Assembly (NCBI RefSeq): GCF_014651375.1 | Contig: NZ_BMWT01000005.1 | Coordinates: 327,142 to 391,141, forward strand | Length of the DNA stretch: 64,000 nucleotides | Reading direction: 5' to 3' | Source of the DNA: Tateyamaria omphalii | GTDB lineage: Bacteria; Pseudomonadota; Alphaproteobacteria; Rhodobacterales; Rhodobacteraceae | Shown here: positions 35,789-45,537 of the stretch, one piece after another | How positions within the stretch are numbered: position 1 is the first letter of the stretch | Layout of the letters: the number at the start of each line of letters is the position of its first letter | Program-made: the position numbers and the translations under genes | The notes under the pieces: generated by a model | Databases searched by the model: none | Told to the model about the DNA's origin: nothing | What the model saw: the letters and a program-made list of their open reading frames with translations, nothing else

Positions 35789-36646
35789 ATGGAGAATTTG
35801 GACAGCGATCTCTTGCGAACCTTCATCGCCGTGGCAGAGGCCGGCAGCGTTACGGAAGGTGCGGCACGGATCCACCGATCTCAGTCTGCGACGAGTCTTC
35901 AGATCAAACGTCTCGAAACCATCCTGCATCAACCCGTCTTTGACCGTCATGGTCGCGGGGTGGTCTTAAGTGACACGGGACGAAAGCTTTTCCCAGTCGC
36001 GCAGGAGGTAACGGCTCGTCTCGACGCAGCGCTACAAGAGATTTCCCAGAATTCATTGGGCGGGAAATTGCGCTTGGGCATACCCGACGATCATGGACAG
36101 ACCAAACTTGCTGAGATCATTGCGGCCTTCACCCGCCACCATCCGAAAGTCGAATTGGATGTGACCTGCGCATTGAGCACAAGGTTCCCCGAGGACCTCA
36201 ACAAGGGTCTGTTAGACCTCGCGATCTATGAGGTCGAAAGCCCATCAGGGCACGAAGAAGTTCTGTATGAAGACCCGACATGTTGGATGTCATCGGTACA
36301 TCGCAGTTTTCAGCCCGATGAATGCCTCCCGGTGGCCTTGTTCGATCATGCGTGCTGGTGGCGCGATGTTGCGAGTACTTCACTGCAAGCCCGTGGAAAA
36401 CCATATCGTGTTGTCTATTCCAGCCAAAGTGTCTCAGGCGTGCTTGCAGCAGTCGAAGCGGGGATCGCTGTCGGTCTGCTCGGCCGCTCATCGCTGCAAG
36501 GCGGTTTGTCGGTGGTGAACGAGGCATTGGGCTTTGCCAGCACGCCGTCCTCCAAACTGGTGATGGCATCGCGCAAAGCGAGTGAGTGCCAGTCTCAGAA
36601 TGCCATGAAAGCCGCGATCCGTGGCGCGTTTATGGCTCGGATGTGA
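35789..36646 (+). CDS. LysR family transcriptional regulator
   Basis: 285 residues. Residues 1-62 form the LysR helix-turn-helix (LLRTFIAVAEAGSVTEGAARIHRSQSATSLQIKRLE), followed by a periplasmic-binding-like sensor (GKLRLGIPDDHGQTKLAEII...). ATG 35789 is preferred to a TTG at 35777. Divergent from the permease with a dyad between, so it likely controls that gene. Effector unknown. Confidence 0.88.
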   Translation: MENLDSDLLRTFIAVAEAGSVTEGAARIHRSQSATSLQIKRLETILHQPVFDRHGRGVVLSDTGRKLFPVAQEVTARLDAALQEISQNSLGGKLRLGIPDDHGQTKLAEIIAAFTRHHPKVELDVTCALSTRFPEDLNKGLLDLAIYEVESPSGHEEVLYEDPTCWMSSVHRSFQPDECLPVALFDHACWWRDVASTSLQARGKPYRVVYSSQSVSGVLAAVEAGIAVGLLGRSSLQGGLSVVNEALGFASTPSSKLVMASRKASECQSQNAMKAAIRGAFMARM

Positions 36647-37835
36647 AACGTTGACCCTCAGCGTGCTCCTGACGACTGGGCAGATACGGGCTCACGGCTG
36701 TCGTCAAATCGATCCCAGCATCGCTTTCCAGACACTTGCTGCGATCAATACCTCATGGATCATGAATCTGTTCTGCTTTTCGCTGCGGTCGCCCCCGAGG
36801 CGTTGTGCGCCGATTGCCTAGACACTGACTTCATTGCGCCTGCGCCGCGCGGAGTACGGGCAACAACCCCGGTCAAAGTGCCAATCGGACAAAGGCTTAA
36901 GACAACAACCGCGCATTCTAAACTGTTCCAAGCGAAAGGATTTCATCGCTCAATGTCTTTTGCGAAACATGTAACGCTGCGCGACCGTAAGGGTACAAAG
37001 GCGGACCATTGGTCTGATGCAGATTCACTATAACACTATTGACCGAGGGATGCGATTATCGGGAGCGCTTGCTATGCTCGCAAGGGCAGGGGGCGGACCA
37101 CTTCCATGCACTTCGGCTGAAGAGTTGACGGTCCCTTTGGACGCCGGCAACGTTTCAGTAAGTTGAGAAGATTCGCTTTCGACCAACGACTTACATACAT
37201 TGACGTTGATCGCGCGCTTTCCTGGCATCTGTCAGCGAACTGTGGCACGTACTGGGGTGGCCAAGAAACCGTACATCGGTGAAGAAACGTCCAATAGACA
37301 ATTGCGGGTCGACTGGTGCCCACTTTGCTGCGTGGAAGACAGAGTAGGGGGCGGCACCATTATTTGCGTCCGACCTAGTCTTTGGCTTTTGTCACGACGT
37401 GCCCATTTTGCAATCGGTCGCCAATTGAACGTGGCCTGACATGCTACTGTTTCGTAGCAGGCGAATACTAAACCATACATAACAAGCAAGTGGCACCAAT
37501 ATACCAGCACTGATTTACTTCGCTGGACGGCAGGTTTGGATACGATTGCGTCTTCGGCAAGGACGCACAGTTCGGAATGCAGATCACGCCGTAAATCTCG
37601 GCATACGAACAGGTTCACAAAACATCATCAAAAGACGAACAGAGAGTTCAAAGGCGCTGCGTATCATCTCAGGGCTTCCCGTCGTGCTTGACCATGTGCT
37701 GCGCGCTGAAAAGCCGGCGAGCATCGTCTAGGCGACATGCTCGGCAGCTTGTGCTTTCCATCGTCCAAAAGCTGGAGTTTCCAGCAGCTCCGGAAGGTGT
37801 TTTGCAGGACGTTCAATTGGCGGTAGTTCTGAGGA
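36647..37835. other. 1.2-kb gene-poor stretch
   Basis: Only short frames with unlike composition and no ribosome sites. A small inverted repeat TGCTAC / GTAGCA is at 37442-37459. With the truncated ORF after it, the stretch looks like decayed DNA between the lysR gene and the pho regulon. Confidence 0.45.
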
Positions 37836-38006
37836 ATGATTGAAAAATCAGAGAAAAAGAAATCGCGTCATTTGACGGTGGTTGTACGTCGGGAATTTCC
37901 GATGTCAGTCGAGGAAGTCTTCTCGGCATGGGGCGATCCAGAAATCCGGTTAAGTGTGTTCGTCCATGGGTGCCATAAGAACAGCGTTACGGAATGTGAC
38001 GTTTGA
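37836..38006 (+). pseudogene. Truncated SRPBCC (AHSA1-like) remnant
   Basis: A 56-residue frame reads TVVVRREFPMSVEEVFSAWGDPE, which matches the opening of START/SRPBCC domain proteins (usually ~140-160 residues), then loses similarity (VHGCHKNSVTECDV) and stops. GAGG sits only one base before the ATG. Best read as a 3'-truncated gene remnant; a small functional protein cannot be excluded. Confidence 0.5.
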
Positions 38007-38155
38007 GAATGTGGTCTTGAGCGGTACGAGGATAGTTGGGAAAATCGTGTCTACACACGGCTAATCCGCATAATCCAAATTATGTAAATTTAATAATGCC
38101 GAGAATGATGTAAAAATCTTTTTTATGCAATGGCTTACAGTGGAACCCTAATGAA

Positions 38156-38845
38156 TCAACCCAAGGCGTAGCCAGCCCCACGAACAGTACGCACAGGATC
38201 GTTCCCACCAAAACACGTGAGCGCTTTACGCAACCGACCAATGTGTACATCAACCGTACGAGTGTCGACGTAAATGTCGCGCCCCCACACACGATCCAGC
38301 AATTGCTCACGGCTCCAGACTCGGCCAGGTTTTTCCATGAATGTGCTCAACAACCTGAATTCTGTCGGGCCAAGCTTCAGCTCGTCCTGGCCGCGAGTCA
38401 CCTTGTGGCTTTCGGAATCCAGAACGATGTCATCGAACTCCAACCTTTGGCCCACAGTCGCAGGCCTTACACGGCGCAACTGGCTGCGCACACGCGCCAT
38501 CAGCTCGATCACTGAATACGGTTTGACCACATAGTCATCCGCACCCGTTTCAAGGCCTCGCACTTTGTCGATTTCTTCGGACCTAGCTGACAGCATGATC
38601 ACCGGAATACTGCGTGTTTCGGGCTTGATCTTGAGTCTCCGGCAGACTTCAATGCCGGACAAGTTGGGCATCATCCAGTCCAGTACGATGATGTCGGGCA
38701 TCTCTTCATTGACAAGCAACAGCGCTTCCTCACCATTTTGCGCGCGGCTGACTGCAAAACCCTCGGCTTCGAGGTTGTATGCGAGCACTTCGCGTTGTGC
38801 TGGCTCATCTTCGACAACCAGAACTCGGGGCTGATCGACGGACAT
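38156..38845 (-). CDS. phoB: Phosphate regulon response regulator PhoB
   Basis: 229 residues: receiver domain (VLVVEDEPAQ, phosphorylated Asp in DIIVLDWMMP, Lys in YVVKPYS) and OmpR-type winged helix (LGPTEFRLLSTFMEKPGRVWSREQLLDRVWG, DVHIGRLRKAL). AGGAGAC precedes ATG 38845. Last gene of the pst-phoU-phoB unit; expected to bind the Pho box before pstS. Confidence 0.96.
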   Translation of the reverse strand: MSVDQPRVLVVEDEPAQREVLAYNLEAEGFAVSRAQNGEEALLLVNEEMPDIIVLDWMMPNLSGIEVCRRLKIKPETRSIPVIMLSARSEEIDKVRGLETGADDYVVKPYSVIELMARVRSQLRRVRPATVGQRLEFDDIVLDSESHKVTRGQDELKLGPTEFRLLSTFMEKPGRVWSREQLLDRVWGRDIYVDTRTVDVHIGRLRKALTCFGGNDPVRTVRGAGYALG

Positions 38846-38857
38846 ATGCCTTGTCTC

Positions 38858-39559
38858 CTAAGCCTGAATGGATGTTTTGTCGGCCTTCTGGCGGTTTTCT
38901 TCCGGGGTCGATCCGGTCACCAGATACACAACCTGTTCTGCAATCGACGTTACATGGTCGCCCATGCGTTCGATGTTCTTTGCAATGAAATGCAGATGCA
39001 TACACGCCGTAATGTTGCGCGGATCCTCCATCATGAAGGTCAGGAATTCGCGGAACAGTGCGTTGTACATCTGATCGACTTCGGCGTCGCGATCAATCAC
39101 GTCCTGCGCCAGTTCTGCATCACGCGCAACGTACGAGTCCAATGCATCCTTGAGCATGCGTTCAACTTCTTTTGCCATGCGACGCAGCGCACCGGCACTG
39201 TCATTCACCGGTGCCATTTGGGACAAAACACTTGTGCGCTTGCCCATGTTTTTTGCATAATCTCCAATGCGTTCCAGGTTGGCGCTCACCTTGATCACAG
39301 ACAGCAGAAGACGCAGGTCGATTGCAGTTGGCGCGCGCAGTGCAATCACACGCGCGGCCTCCTCATTGATCAACTCCTCCAGCTCATCAATGGCCTTGTC
39401 GCCCTTGCGAACCTGTTCCGCCCGCTCTTCATCACGGGTTTCGAGGCTGATGGCTGCCTCAAGAATTGCGTTTTCAACCAGGCCGCCCATCTTCATGATC
39501 TGCGCCTGGATCGCTTCAAGGTCTCGGTCAAAGGCCGATGCGATGTGTTGGTCTTGCAT
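38858..39559 (-). CDS. phoU: Phosphate transport regulator PhoU
   Basis: 233 residues, all-helical with two PhoU repeats (EAIQAQIMKMGGLVENAILEA, VIKVSANLERIGDYAKNMGK and the second-half FIAKNIERMGDHVTSIAEQVVYLVTG). The E/D-rich helices bind metal. It links the Pst transporter with PhoR signalling to prevent Pho activation when phosphate is plentiful. AAGGAG precedes the ATG. Confidence 0.96.
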   Translation of the reverse strand: MQDQHIASAFDRDLEAIQAQIMKMGGLVENAILEAAISLETRDEERAEQVRKGDKAIDELEELINEEAARVIALRAPTAIDLRLLLSVIKVSANLERIGDYAKNMGKRTSVLSQMAPVNDSAGALRRMAKEVERMLKDALDSYVARDAELAQDVIDRDAEVDQMYNALFREFLTFMMEDPRNITACMHLHFIAKNIERMGDHVTSIAEQVVYLVTGSTPEENRQKADKTSIQA

Positions 39560-39570
39560 GAATCTGCTCC

Positions 39571-40368
39571 TTAGCCGATGCGGCCAGTGATATAGCTTTC
39601 GGTCCTTGGATCGACCGGATTGGTAAAGATCTGGCCCGTCTCACCGTATTCAACAAGATTGCCGAGGTGGAAAAATGCCGTCTTCTGGCTGACCCGTGCT
39701 GCCTGTTGCATCGAGTGGGTGACAATCACCACGGAATAGCTTTGGCGCAACTCGTCGATCAGTTCTTCGACCTGAGCGGTTGCAATGGGATCAAGGGCCG
39801 AACACGGCTCGTCCATCAGCAGAACCTCAGGTTCTGTTGCAACAGCACGTGCGATACACAGGCGCTGCTGCTGACCACCGGACAGCCCGGTTCCAGGCGC
39901 ATCCAGACGGTCTTTCACTTCATCCCAAATTGCGCCACGGCGCAGAGATTTTTCAACCAATTCATCCAGTTCCGCCTTGTTCTTGGCGAGGCCGTGGATA
40001 CGCGGTCCATAGGCGACGTTGTCATAGATTGACTTCGGAAACGGATTCGGCTTCTGGAATACCATACCCACTTTGGCCCGCAACTGCACCGGATCGACCT
40101 TCGGGTCATAGATGTCTTCGCCGTCGATCTGGATATCACCCACCACGCGACACACATCAATTGTATCGTTCATCCTATTGATGCAACGAAGAAATGTCGA
40201 CTTTCCGCAGCCTGACGGCCCGATAAATGCAGTCACCGTCTTGTCATCAATTTCGACATCCACATCCTTGATGGCGTGGTTGTCCCCATAGTAGACCTGC
40301 ACACCTTTGGCTGCGATCTTGACGTCGTTTGTGTCCACGTCTCTCTCCAGAATTCTCATGTCGTTCAT
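39571..40368 (-). CDS. pstB: Phosphate ABC transporter ATP-binding protein PstB
   Basis: 265 residues. Walker [20 protein letters not shown], signature [14 protein letters not shown], Walker [13 protein letters not shown], and H-loop VIVTHSM are all intact. Drives phosphate uptake through PstC/PstA. Confidence 0.97.
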   Translation of the reverse strand: MNDMRILERDVDTNDVKIAAKGVQVYYGDNHAIKDVDVEIDDKTVTAFIGPSGCGKSTFLRCINRMNDTIDVCRVVGDIQIDGEDIYDPKVDPVQLRAKVGMVFQKPNPFPKSIYDNVAYGPRIHGLAKNKAELDELVEKSLRRGAIWDEVKDRLDAPGTGLSGGQQQRLCIARAVATEPEVLLMDEPCSALDPIATAQVEELIDELRQSYSVVIVTHSMQQAARVSQKTAFFHLGNLVEYGETGQIFTNPVDPRTESYITGRIG

Positions 40369-40377
40369 GACGGCCCC

Positions 40378-41706
40378 CTACCAGCGGCGTTCAAACCGGC
40401 GCCGCAAGATCACAGCGATGGTGTTCATGGTGATCAGGAACAAGAGCAGCACGATGATGCCGCCCCAAGCTTTTTCAGTAAAGACTGCGTCCGAACGCGC
40501 AGCCCAGTTGTAGATTTGCGCCGGCACGGCCGAGTTGGGTTCGATGAAACCCTCAACAAAGGTGTCCGGGTAACGCGCCACAAAACCAACCATCCCAATC
40601 AGCAAAAGCGGTGCTGTTTCACCAAGGGCTTGCGCCAAACCGATGATGGTACCCGTCAGAATGCCGGGCGCCGCCAAAGGCAGCACATGGTGGAAAACCG
40701 CCTGCATTTTCGAGGCCCCTACCCCAAGTGCCGCATCTCGGATCGACGGAGGCACAGCTTTCAGCGATGCACGGGTCGAGATGATGATTGTCGGCAATGT
40801 CATCAGCGTCAGAACCAAACCACCGACAAGCGGCGCGGATTGCGGCAGATGCGCAAACTGGATGAACACGGCAAGTCCCAGAATACCGAACACGATAGAC
40901 GGTACAGCGGCCAGGTTGGAGATATTGACCTCGATGAAATCAGTGAAGCGGTTCTTAGGCGCAAACTCTTCCAGGTAGATAGAGGCAGCAACACCTATCG
41001 GCAGGCTCAACACCAAGACGACAAGCATCATGAAAAACGACCCCAACACAGAGGCGCCAATACCCGCGCCACCGGGATTGTCTACGCCAGTGTCAACGCC
41101 TGTCAGGAAGTTCCAGTTAAACACCTGCTTGATCAAGCCAGCTTCGCGCATGGCATCGATCAGGTTAAAATCCTCGGGCATGAAGAAGCGGTTGCCACTT
41201 TGCAGGTCTTCTCGCTTGAACGTGCCCTTCAGGTAGCGATCGACACGTGACGCGGCCGCAAGTTCGAAGGAAACCGGTGTTCCCAACTGATCCTCATTTT
41301 CACGGTAGTAAGCCCGCAAGTCGCCACCAACTTTACCCAAGAGACGTTCAATCGCCTTTTTGTCGAATTCGATCTCGACGCCTTCGCTCTCCATCGCATC
41401 AGTCAAGGACGTGACAAAATACTCTGTGTATTTGCCAGTTTTCAGCAACGCTTTTTCGGCTTCGTCATATTGCTCTTGCGTCAGCGTGAACGGCACTTCG
41501 ACAACGGCTTGCCGAAAGGCTGGAAGACCCGAGCTCAGAATTGCTGCAAGAAGTGCGATCAAGAAGAACATGCCGGTGCAGATTGCGCCGATGCCATAGG
41601 CATGGAACCGTCGCTCTGCCGCGTTGCGCTTCTTGGTCCGCTCATCTGCATGGGTCAGAGACTTCGACGGATGCGCGCTGTCGGGTGTCATGGCTGCGTC
41701 AGTCAT
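40378..41706 (-). CDS. pstA: Phosphate ABC transporter permease PstA
   Basis: 442 residues. Long N-terminal extension with one helix and a ~170-residue periplasmic part (as in alphaproteobacterial PstA with DUF3333), then the permease core with the EAA-type loop SIRDAALGVGASKMQAVFHHVLPLAAPGILTG. Start overlaps the pstC stop (TAATG). Confidence 0.95.
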   Translation of the reverse strand: MTDAAMTPDSAHPSKSLTHADERTKKRNAAERRFHAYGIGAICTGMFFLIALLAAILSSGLPAFRQAVVEVPFTLTQEQYDEAEKALLKTGKYTEYFVTSLTDAMESEGVEIEFDKKAIERLLGKVGGDLRAYYRENEDQLGTPVSFELAAASRVDRYLKGTFKREDLQSGNRFFMPEDFNLIDAMREAGLIKQVFNWNFLTGVDTGVDNPGGAGIGASVLGSFFMMLVVLVLSLPIGVAASIYLEEFAPKNRFTDFIEVNISNLAAVPSIVFGILGLAVFIQFAHLPQSAPLVGGLVLTLMTLPTIIISTRASLKAVPPSIRDAALGVGASKMQAVFHHVLPLAAPGILTGTIIGLAQALGETAPLLLIGMVGFVARYPDTFVEGFIEPNSAVPAQIYNWAARSDAVFTEKAWGGIIVLLLFLITMNTIAVILRRRFERRW

Positions 41707-43178
41707 TATTCATACTGCTCCCGATACTTGCGCACGATGTAGAGGGCGAAAACGTTGAGCCCGAGCGTCATGATGAAAAGGGTCATGCCAAGTGCAAAAG
41801 CGACAAGAGCTTCCGGCGAAGCAAAATCACTGTCACCTGTCAGCTGTGATACGATCTTTGCCGTGACGGTTGTCATGGCCTCAAAGGGGTTCAGACTTAA
41901 CCGCGCTGCGGCCCCTGCCCCCAATACCACAATCATGGTCTCACCAATGGCTCGGCTGGCCGCCAGAAGGATCGCCCCGACAATGCCCGGCAAGGCTGCA
42001 GGAAGGACAACCTGTTTTATGGTTTCCGATTTGGTTGCGCCCAAGCCATAGGAGCCATCTCGCATGGCCTGAGGGACCGCGTTGATGATGTCGTCAGATA
42101 GTGAACTGACAAATGGGATCAGCATGATGCCCATGGCCAGACCGGCCGTCAGCACTGCTCGTTGCCCCTGCATCCATCCCAATCCGTCATCGCCAAAAAC
42201 AGACAGCAGGATCGGGCCAATCGTCAGCAGCGCAAACAGACCATAGACGATGGTCGGGATCCCGGCGAGGATCTCAAGCATCGGCTTGGCGATGCTGCGC
42301 ATCTTGGGCCTGGCATATTCTGACAAATAGATGGCGGCAAAAAGACCGATGGGCACTGCGACCAGCAAAGCCACGAAGGAAATATACAGGGTACCCCAGA
42401 GCAACGGCAGTATCCCAAGACTGGATGCGCCACCGCGGCCGGAAAAGCTGGGCGCCCATTCCAACAAAAAGAAGAATTCGGATGCCGGATATAGGCGGAA
42501 GAACTCAATCGTGTTGAAAATCAACGAAAGAATGATCCCGATGGTCGTCAGGATTGCCACCGAAGCAGCAGCAATTAATAGGGCCAAAACACCCTGCTCT
42601 ACCGTGTTCCTTGCCCTGAACGACTTGGTACTTTCCATTGTGCCCCAAGCTGCCCCGGCAACGGCGACAATCAGTACAGCGATTGTCATCATAATATTCG
42701 ATGTCTGCGCCATCGACCTGTAGGCTTGAGACGCATTCAAAACGGTCTGTGTGATCTCGCTGGTCACCACCTGCCCGGCATCTTTCAAACGCTGTGTGAC
42801 ATCCGCCAGATCAGCAGCACCATTCCGAGCTGTTTCCTCATCCAGCAGCCCAACGTCCACTGCTTTCGAAAGCCCGTCTGCGGTACGCCGTACCTCGGAC
42901 ATGACAAGTCCAACATTTGACCCCTGGGCAACTTCGTTTTCGGGGATCATCTGAACAACGCGATTGTCGATGAACAGTGGCTGAACCAGCATCCAGAGCA
43001 CCATCAGACCAAAGGCTGGAACAATGGATTTCATAAACGCGTTGGAGCCATAGTAGATTGGAAGCGAATGCAGGTTGCGGCTGTCGCCACCAGCGCTTGC
43101 AAGTGCTCGCTGGCGCCCCATGAAGAACCCAATCGCCGAGATCGCCAGAACGATCAGCGTGAGCCAGATAGCAGGCAT
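41706..43178 (-). CDS. pstC: Phosphate ABC transporter permease PstC
   Basis: 490 residues, longer than enterobacterial PstC because of an N-terminal extension with extra helices and a periplasmic segment. The core EAA loop is MRDGSYGLGATKSETIKQVVLPAALPGIVGA. GGGGGAC precedes ATG 43178. Coupled to pstA. Confidence 0.95.
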   Translation of the reverse strand: MPAIWLTLIVLAISAIGFFMGRQRALASAGGDSRNLHSLPIYYGSNAFMKSIVPAFGLMVLWMLVQPLFIDNRVVQMIPENEVAQGSNVGLVMSEVRRTADGLSKAVDVGLLDEETARNGAADLADVTQRLKDAGQVVTSEITQTVLNASQAYRSMAQTSNIMMTIAVLIVAVAGAAWGTMESTKSFRARNTVEQGVLALLIAAASVAILTTIGIILSLIFNTIEFFRLYPASEFFFLLEWAPSFSGRGGASSLGILPLLWGTLYISFVALLVAVPIGLFAAIYLSEYARPKMRSIAKPMLEILAGIPTIVYGLFALLTIGPILLSVFGDDGLGWMQGQRAVLTAGLAMGIMLIPFVSSLSDDIINAVPQAMRDGSYGLGATKSETIKQVVLPAALPGIVGAILLAASRAIGETMIVVLGAGAAARLSLNPFEAMTTVTAKIVSQLTGDSDFASPEALVAFALGMTLFIMTLGLNVFALYIVRKYREQYE

Positions 43179-43226
43179 ATGTCCCCCAAAAACGAAAGCC
43201 GCACGTTTGCGGTCTTGTCAGAAGAA

Positions 43227-43254
43227 GCCGGGCAACGATCCTTCGACGCCCGGC
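43227..43254 (-). other. Intercistronic hairpin between pstS and pstC
   Basis: Inverted repeat GCCGGGC / GCCCGGC with a 14-nt loop, between the pstS stop and the pstC start. No strong T-run. Likely keeps pstS mRNA more abundant than the permease part. Confidence 0.6.
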
Positions 43255-43288
43255 CTGTTGTTGTGGCAGTCACCAGCAATCCGCTGGA

Positions 43289-44329
43289 TTACGAGTTGCT
43301 GCCCATTGTTTCTTCGTCAGCGATCATTTGCTGTGTGTCGGCGAGTTCCGGGTCGGATACCAGGCCGTAAGCTGCAAGTGGTCCATCGGGCCCAGCCACT
43401 TCATCCGCTACGAAGAACTGAGCGTATTCCTTCAAGCCGGGGATGACGCCGATATGGGCTTTCTTGATGTAGAAATACAGCGGGCGCGACACCGGATACT
43501 CGCCCTTGGCGATGCTCTCGGTTGTCGGCTCAACACCGGACATTGTGGCCACTTTCAGCTTGTCGGTGTTGTTTTCGTAGAATGCCAAGCCGAACACGCC
43601 GATGGCGTTTGTGTTGGCGTCGATCGAAGCCAGCGTTTCTGTGTAGTCACCATCGATGTCGACAGAAAGGCCATCGGTGCGCACGCTTAGGCACGCATCT
43701 TCTGCATCGTCTTCCGACATGCCGCCAGCGATCATTGCTTCCATCGCGCCTGTGGCTTCACAGCCAGCTGCGATCACTTTTTCTTCGAACACTTCGCGTG
43801 TGCCGTGTTTGGTTCCGGGAATGAAGGCCAGAATGTCAGCAGCAGGCAGATCAGCGTTGAAGTCGGACCATTGCTTGTGCGGGTTGTCGACCAGAGCACC
43901 GTCTACCATGACCTGTGGGGCCAGAGCGTTGAAGATGTCGGAAGGTGTAAACGCCGTGTAGTCGGGCCCCTGAATTTGCGAAGCAAACACGATCCCGTCA
44001 TAACCAATGCGAACTTCGATGATGTCTGTCACACCGTTTTCGGCACATGCCTTGATCTCTTTGTCGCGAATAGCGCGTGATGCGTTTGCGATGTCAGTGT
44101 GCTCAGTGCCAACGCCTTGGCAGAAACGCTTGAGGCCAGCCGAAGAACCACCTGACTCCACAACCGGTGTCGGGAAGTCGAAGTTTTCGCCGAAGGCTTC
44201 GGCAACAATCGAAGCGTAGGGCAAAACGGTGGACGAGCCAGCAACCTGAACCTGATCGCGCGCCACTGCCGCAGTCGCAGCCATGGCCGTAAGGGCCAGC
44301 GCGGATGTGGTGAGTTTCACAAAGGACAT
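43289..44329 (-). CDS. pstS: Phosphate-binding protein PstS
   Basis: 346 residues with a signal peptide (SFVKLTTSALALTAMAATAAVA before RDQVQVAGSS). The mature opening VAGSSTVLPYASIVAEAFGE and VESGGSSAGLKRFCQG carry the phosphate-binding Ser/Thr/Gly loops. Start 44329 has AGGAGAC seven bases upstream and gives a normal signal peptide; the ORF from 44371 would add 14 residues. Behind a three-repeat Pho box. Confidence 0.95.
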   Translation of the reverse strand: MSFVKLTTSALALTAMAATAAVARDQVQVAGSSTVLPYASIVAEAFGENFDFPTPVVESGGSSAGLKRFCQGVGTEHTDIANASRAIRDKEIKACAENGVTDIIEVRIGYDGIVFASQIQGPDYTAFTPSDIFNALAPQVMVDGALVDNPHKQWSDFNADLPAADILAFIPGTKHGTREVFEEKVIAAGCEATGAMEAMIAGGMSEDDAEDACLSVRTDGLSVDIDGDYTETLASIDANTNAIGVFGLAFYENNTDKLKVATMSGVEPTTESIAKGEYPVSRPLYFYIKKAHIGVIPGLKEYAQFFVADEVAGPDGPLAAYGLVSDPELADTQQMIADEETMGSNS

Positions 44330-44413
44330 GAATGTCTCCTGTTTGAGCATTTTCTTTATGATCCCCCCCATGAGGATCTTAGGGCCCGTCTAGGCACCAC
44401 TCGCAATGCTTTT

Positions 44414-44442
44414 GTGACAGATGCGTAACAATTTTATGACAG
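44414..44442 (-). promoter_or_regulatory. Pho box (three 7-bp repeats) of pstS
   Basis: On the minus strand: CTGTCAT, AAAA, TTGTTAC, GCAT, CTGTCAC, i.e. three direct repeats of the CTGTCAT unit at exact 11-bp spacing. This is the PhoB-binding pattern. It lies 85 bp upstream of the pstS start, just after phoR, so the pst-phoUB unit should have its own phosphate-starvation promoter. Confidence 0.9.
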
Positions 44443-44461
44443 CAAGCAGTTTGCCGCCGCG

Positions 44462-45523
44462 TTATCCAAAACTTTTTTGAACCGGCAGAATGACGGTAAA
44501 GGTTGCGCCCTCGCCCAACGTGCTTTCAACCCGCAACCGGCCCCGATGGCGATTGATGATATGCTTGACGATGGCAAGGCCAAGGCCAGTACCACCCAGC
44601 GCACGGCTGCGATGATCGTCCGCCCTGTAAAACCGCTCAGTAATGCGCGGCAGATGCACAGGGTCGATGCCGGGCCCGTAATCCACAAGCTGAACCCGGA
44701 CCCCAGGTGCACGCAGGGCCGGTTCCCGAGCGCTGGTGGTCACGCGAACAGTGACGCGCCCACCCGATCCACCGTATTTGATCGCGTTCTCAGTCAGGTT
44801 CGTGAAAACCTGCTTCAATTGATCAGCATCCGCGATCAGATGCACGGTCTCATCTCCGAACTCACGCTCAAACGTGACACCCGCTTCGTCTGCAAGCGAA
44901 CGTAGGGTGCGCAATGTGGAATCAAGCACATCATTCAGCACAACAACCTCTGTCGGGCGTACACGCTCGTCGCCCTCCACCCGGTTCAATGACATCAAGT
45001 CCCCGACCAAACGGTTCATCCGCTCTGCTTCATCCTGCATGATGTTCAGAAAGCGCTCGGCCGCTGCAGGATCATTTCGTGCTGGTCCGCGCAGTGTTTC
45101 GATGAACCCCATAAGCGCGGTCAGCGGTGTGCGTAACTCGTGACTGACATTTGCGACGAAATCGCGGCGCATCTGGTTGGTTTGCTCGACATGAGTGACG
45201 TCTTCGAACACCAGCACCGCCAAACCGCCGCCGTCGCGTCCCAAACCCGGGCCCGCGCGCACGCTCACGCTAAACGTCGTGTCCTGTGCGCCATCATTGC
45301 CAAGGTACCGCGTCGTCCGCGCCTTTCCGTCTTGTAGTGTGGCCTCGACAGCATCAAGCAGTGCCGGCTGGCGCAACATCGTCACGTAATTCCGATCCAA
45401 CGCCTGTTGGCCGATCAGTGTAAGCGCCTCGACATTGGCTGCCACGATGCGTTCGGAGGCATTTATAGCGAGCGTGGGCAAAGGAAATGCCGCAAGCAAT
45501 GCGCCCAGCACATCGTCACCCAT
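44462..45523 (-). CDS. phoR: Phosphate regulon sensor kinase PhoR (no membrane segment)
   Basis: 353 residues. A PAS-like domain opens directly (FPLPTLAINASERIVAANVEA), followed by the H-box FVANVSHELRTPLTALMGF, N-box LTENAIKYG and G-boxes DYGPGID and GGTGLGLAIVKHI. ATG 45523 is taken because of GGGGG eight bases upstream. No transmembrane helix precedes the PAS domain, unlike E. coli PhoR. It ends the yicC-gmk operon and is followed by the Pho box and pstS. Confidence 0.93.
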   Translation of the reverse strand: MGDDVLGALLAAFPLPTLAINASERIVAANVEALTLIGQQALDRNYVTMLRQPALLDAVEATLQDGKARTTRYLGNDGAQDTTFSVSVRAGPGLGRDGGGLAVLVFEDVTHVEQTNQMRRDFVANVSHELRTPLTALMGFIETLRGPARNDPAAAERFLNIMQDEAERMNRLVGDLMSLNRVEGDERVRPTEVVVLNDVLDSTLRTLRSLADEAGVTFEREFGDETVHLIADADQLKQVFTNLTENAIKYGGSGGRVTVRVTTSAREPALRAPGVRVQLVDYGPGIDPVHLPRITERFYRADDHRSRALGGTGLGLAIVKHIINRHRGRLRVESTLGEGATFTVILPVQKSFG

Positions 45524-45537
45524 CGCCCTGCCCCCTC

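Noticed and set aside
37232..37618. 128-residue minus-strand ORF in the gene-poor gap
   Set aside because: No ribosome site, no motif, mixed composition.
38738..39574. 278-residue plus-strand ORF opposite phoU and phoB
   Set aside because: Antisense to phoU/phoB; composition of a shadow frame.
40276..41250. 324-residue plus-strand ORF opposite pstA
   Set aside because: Antisense to pstA, His/Gln/Arg-rich shadow frame.
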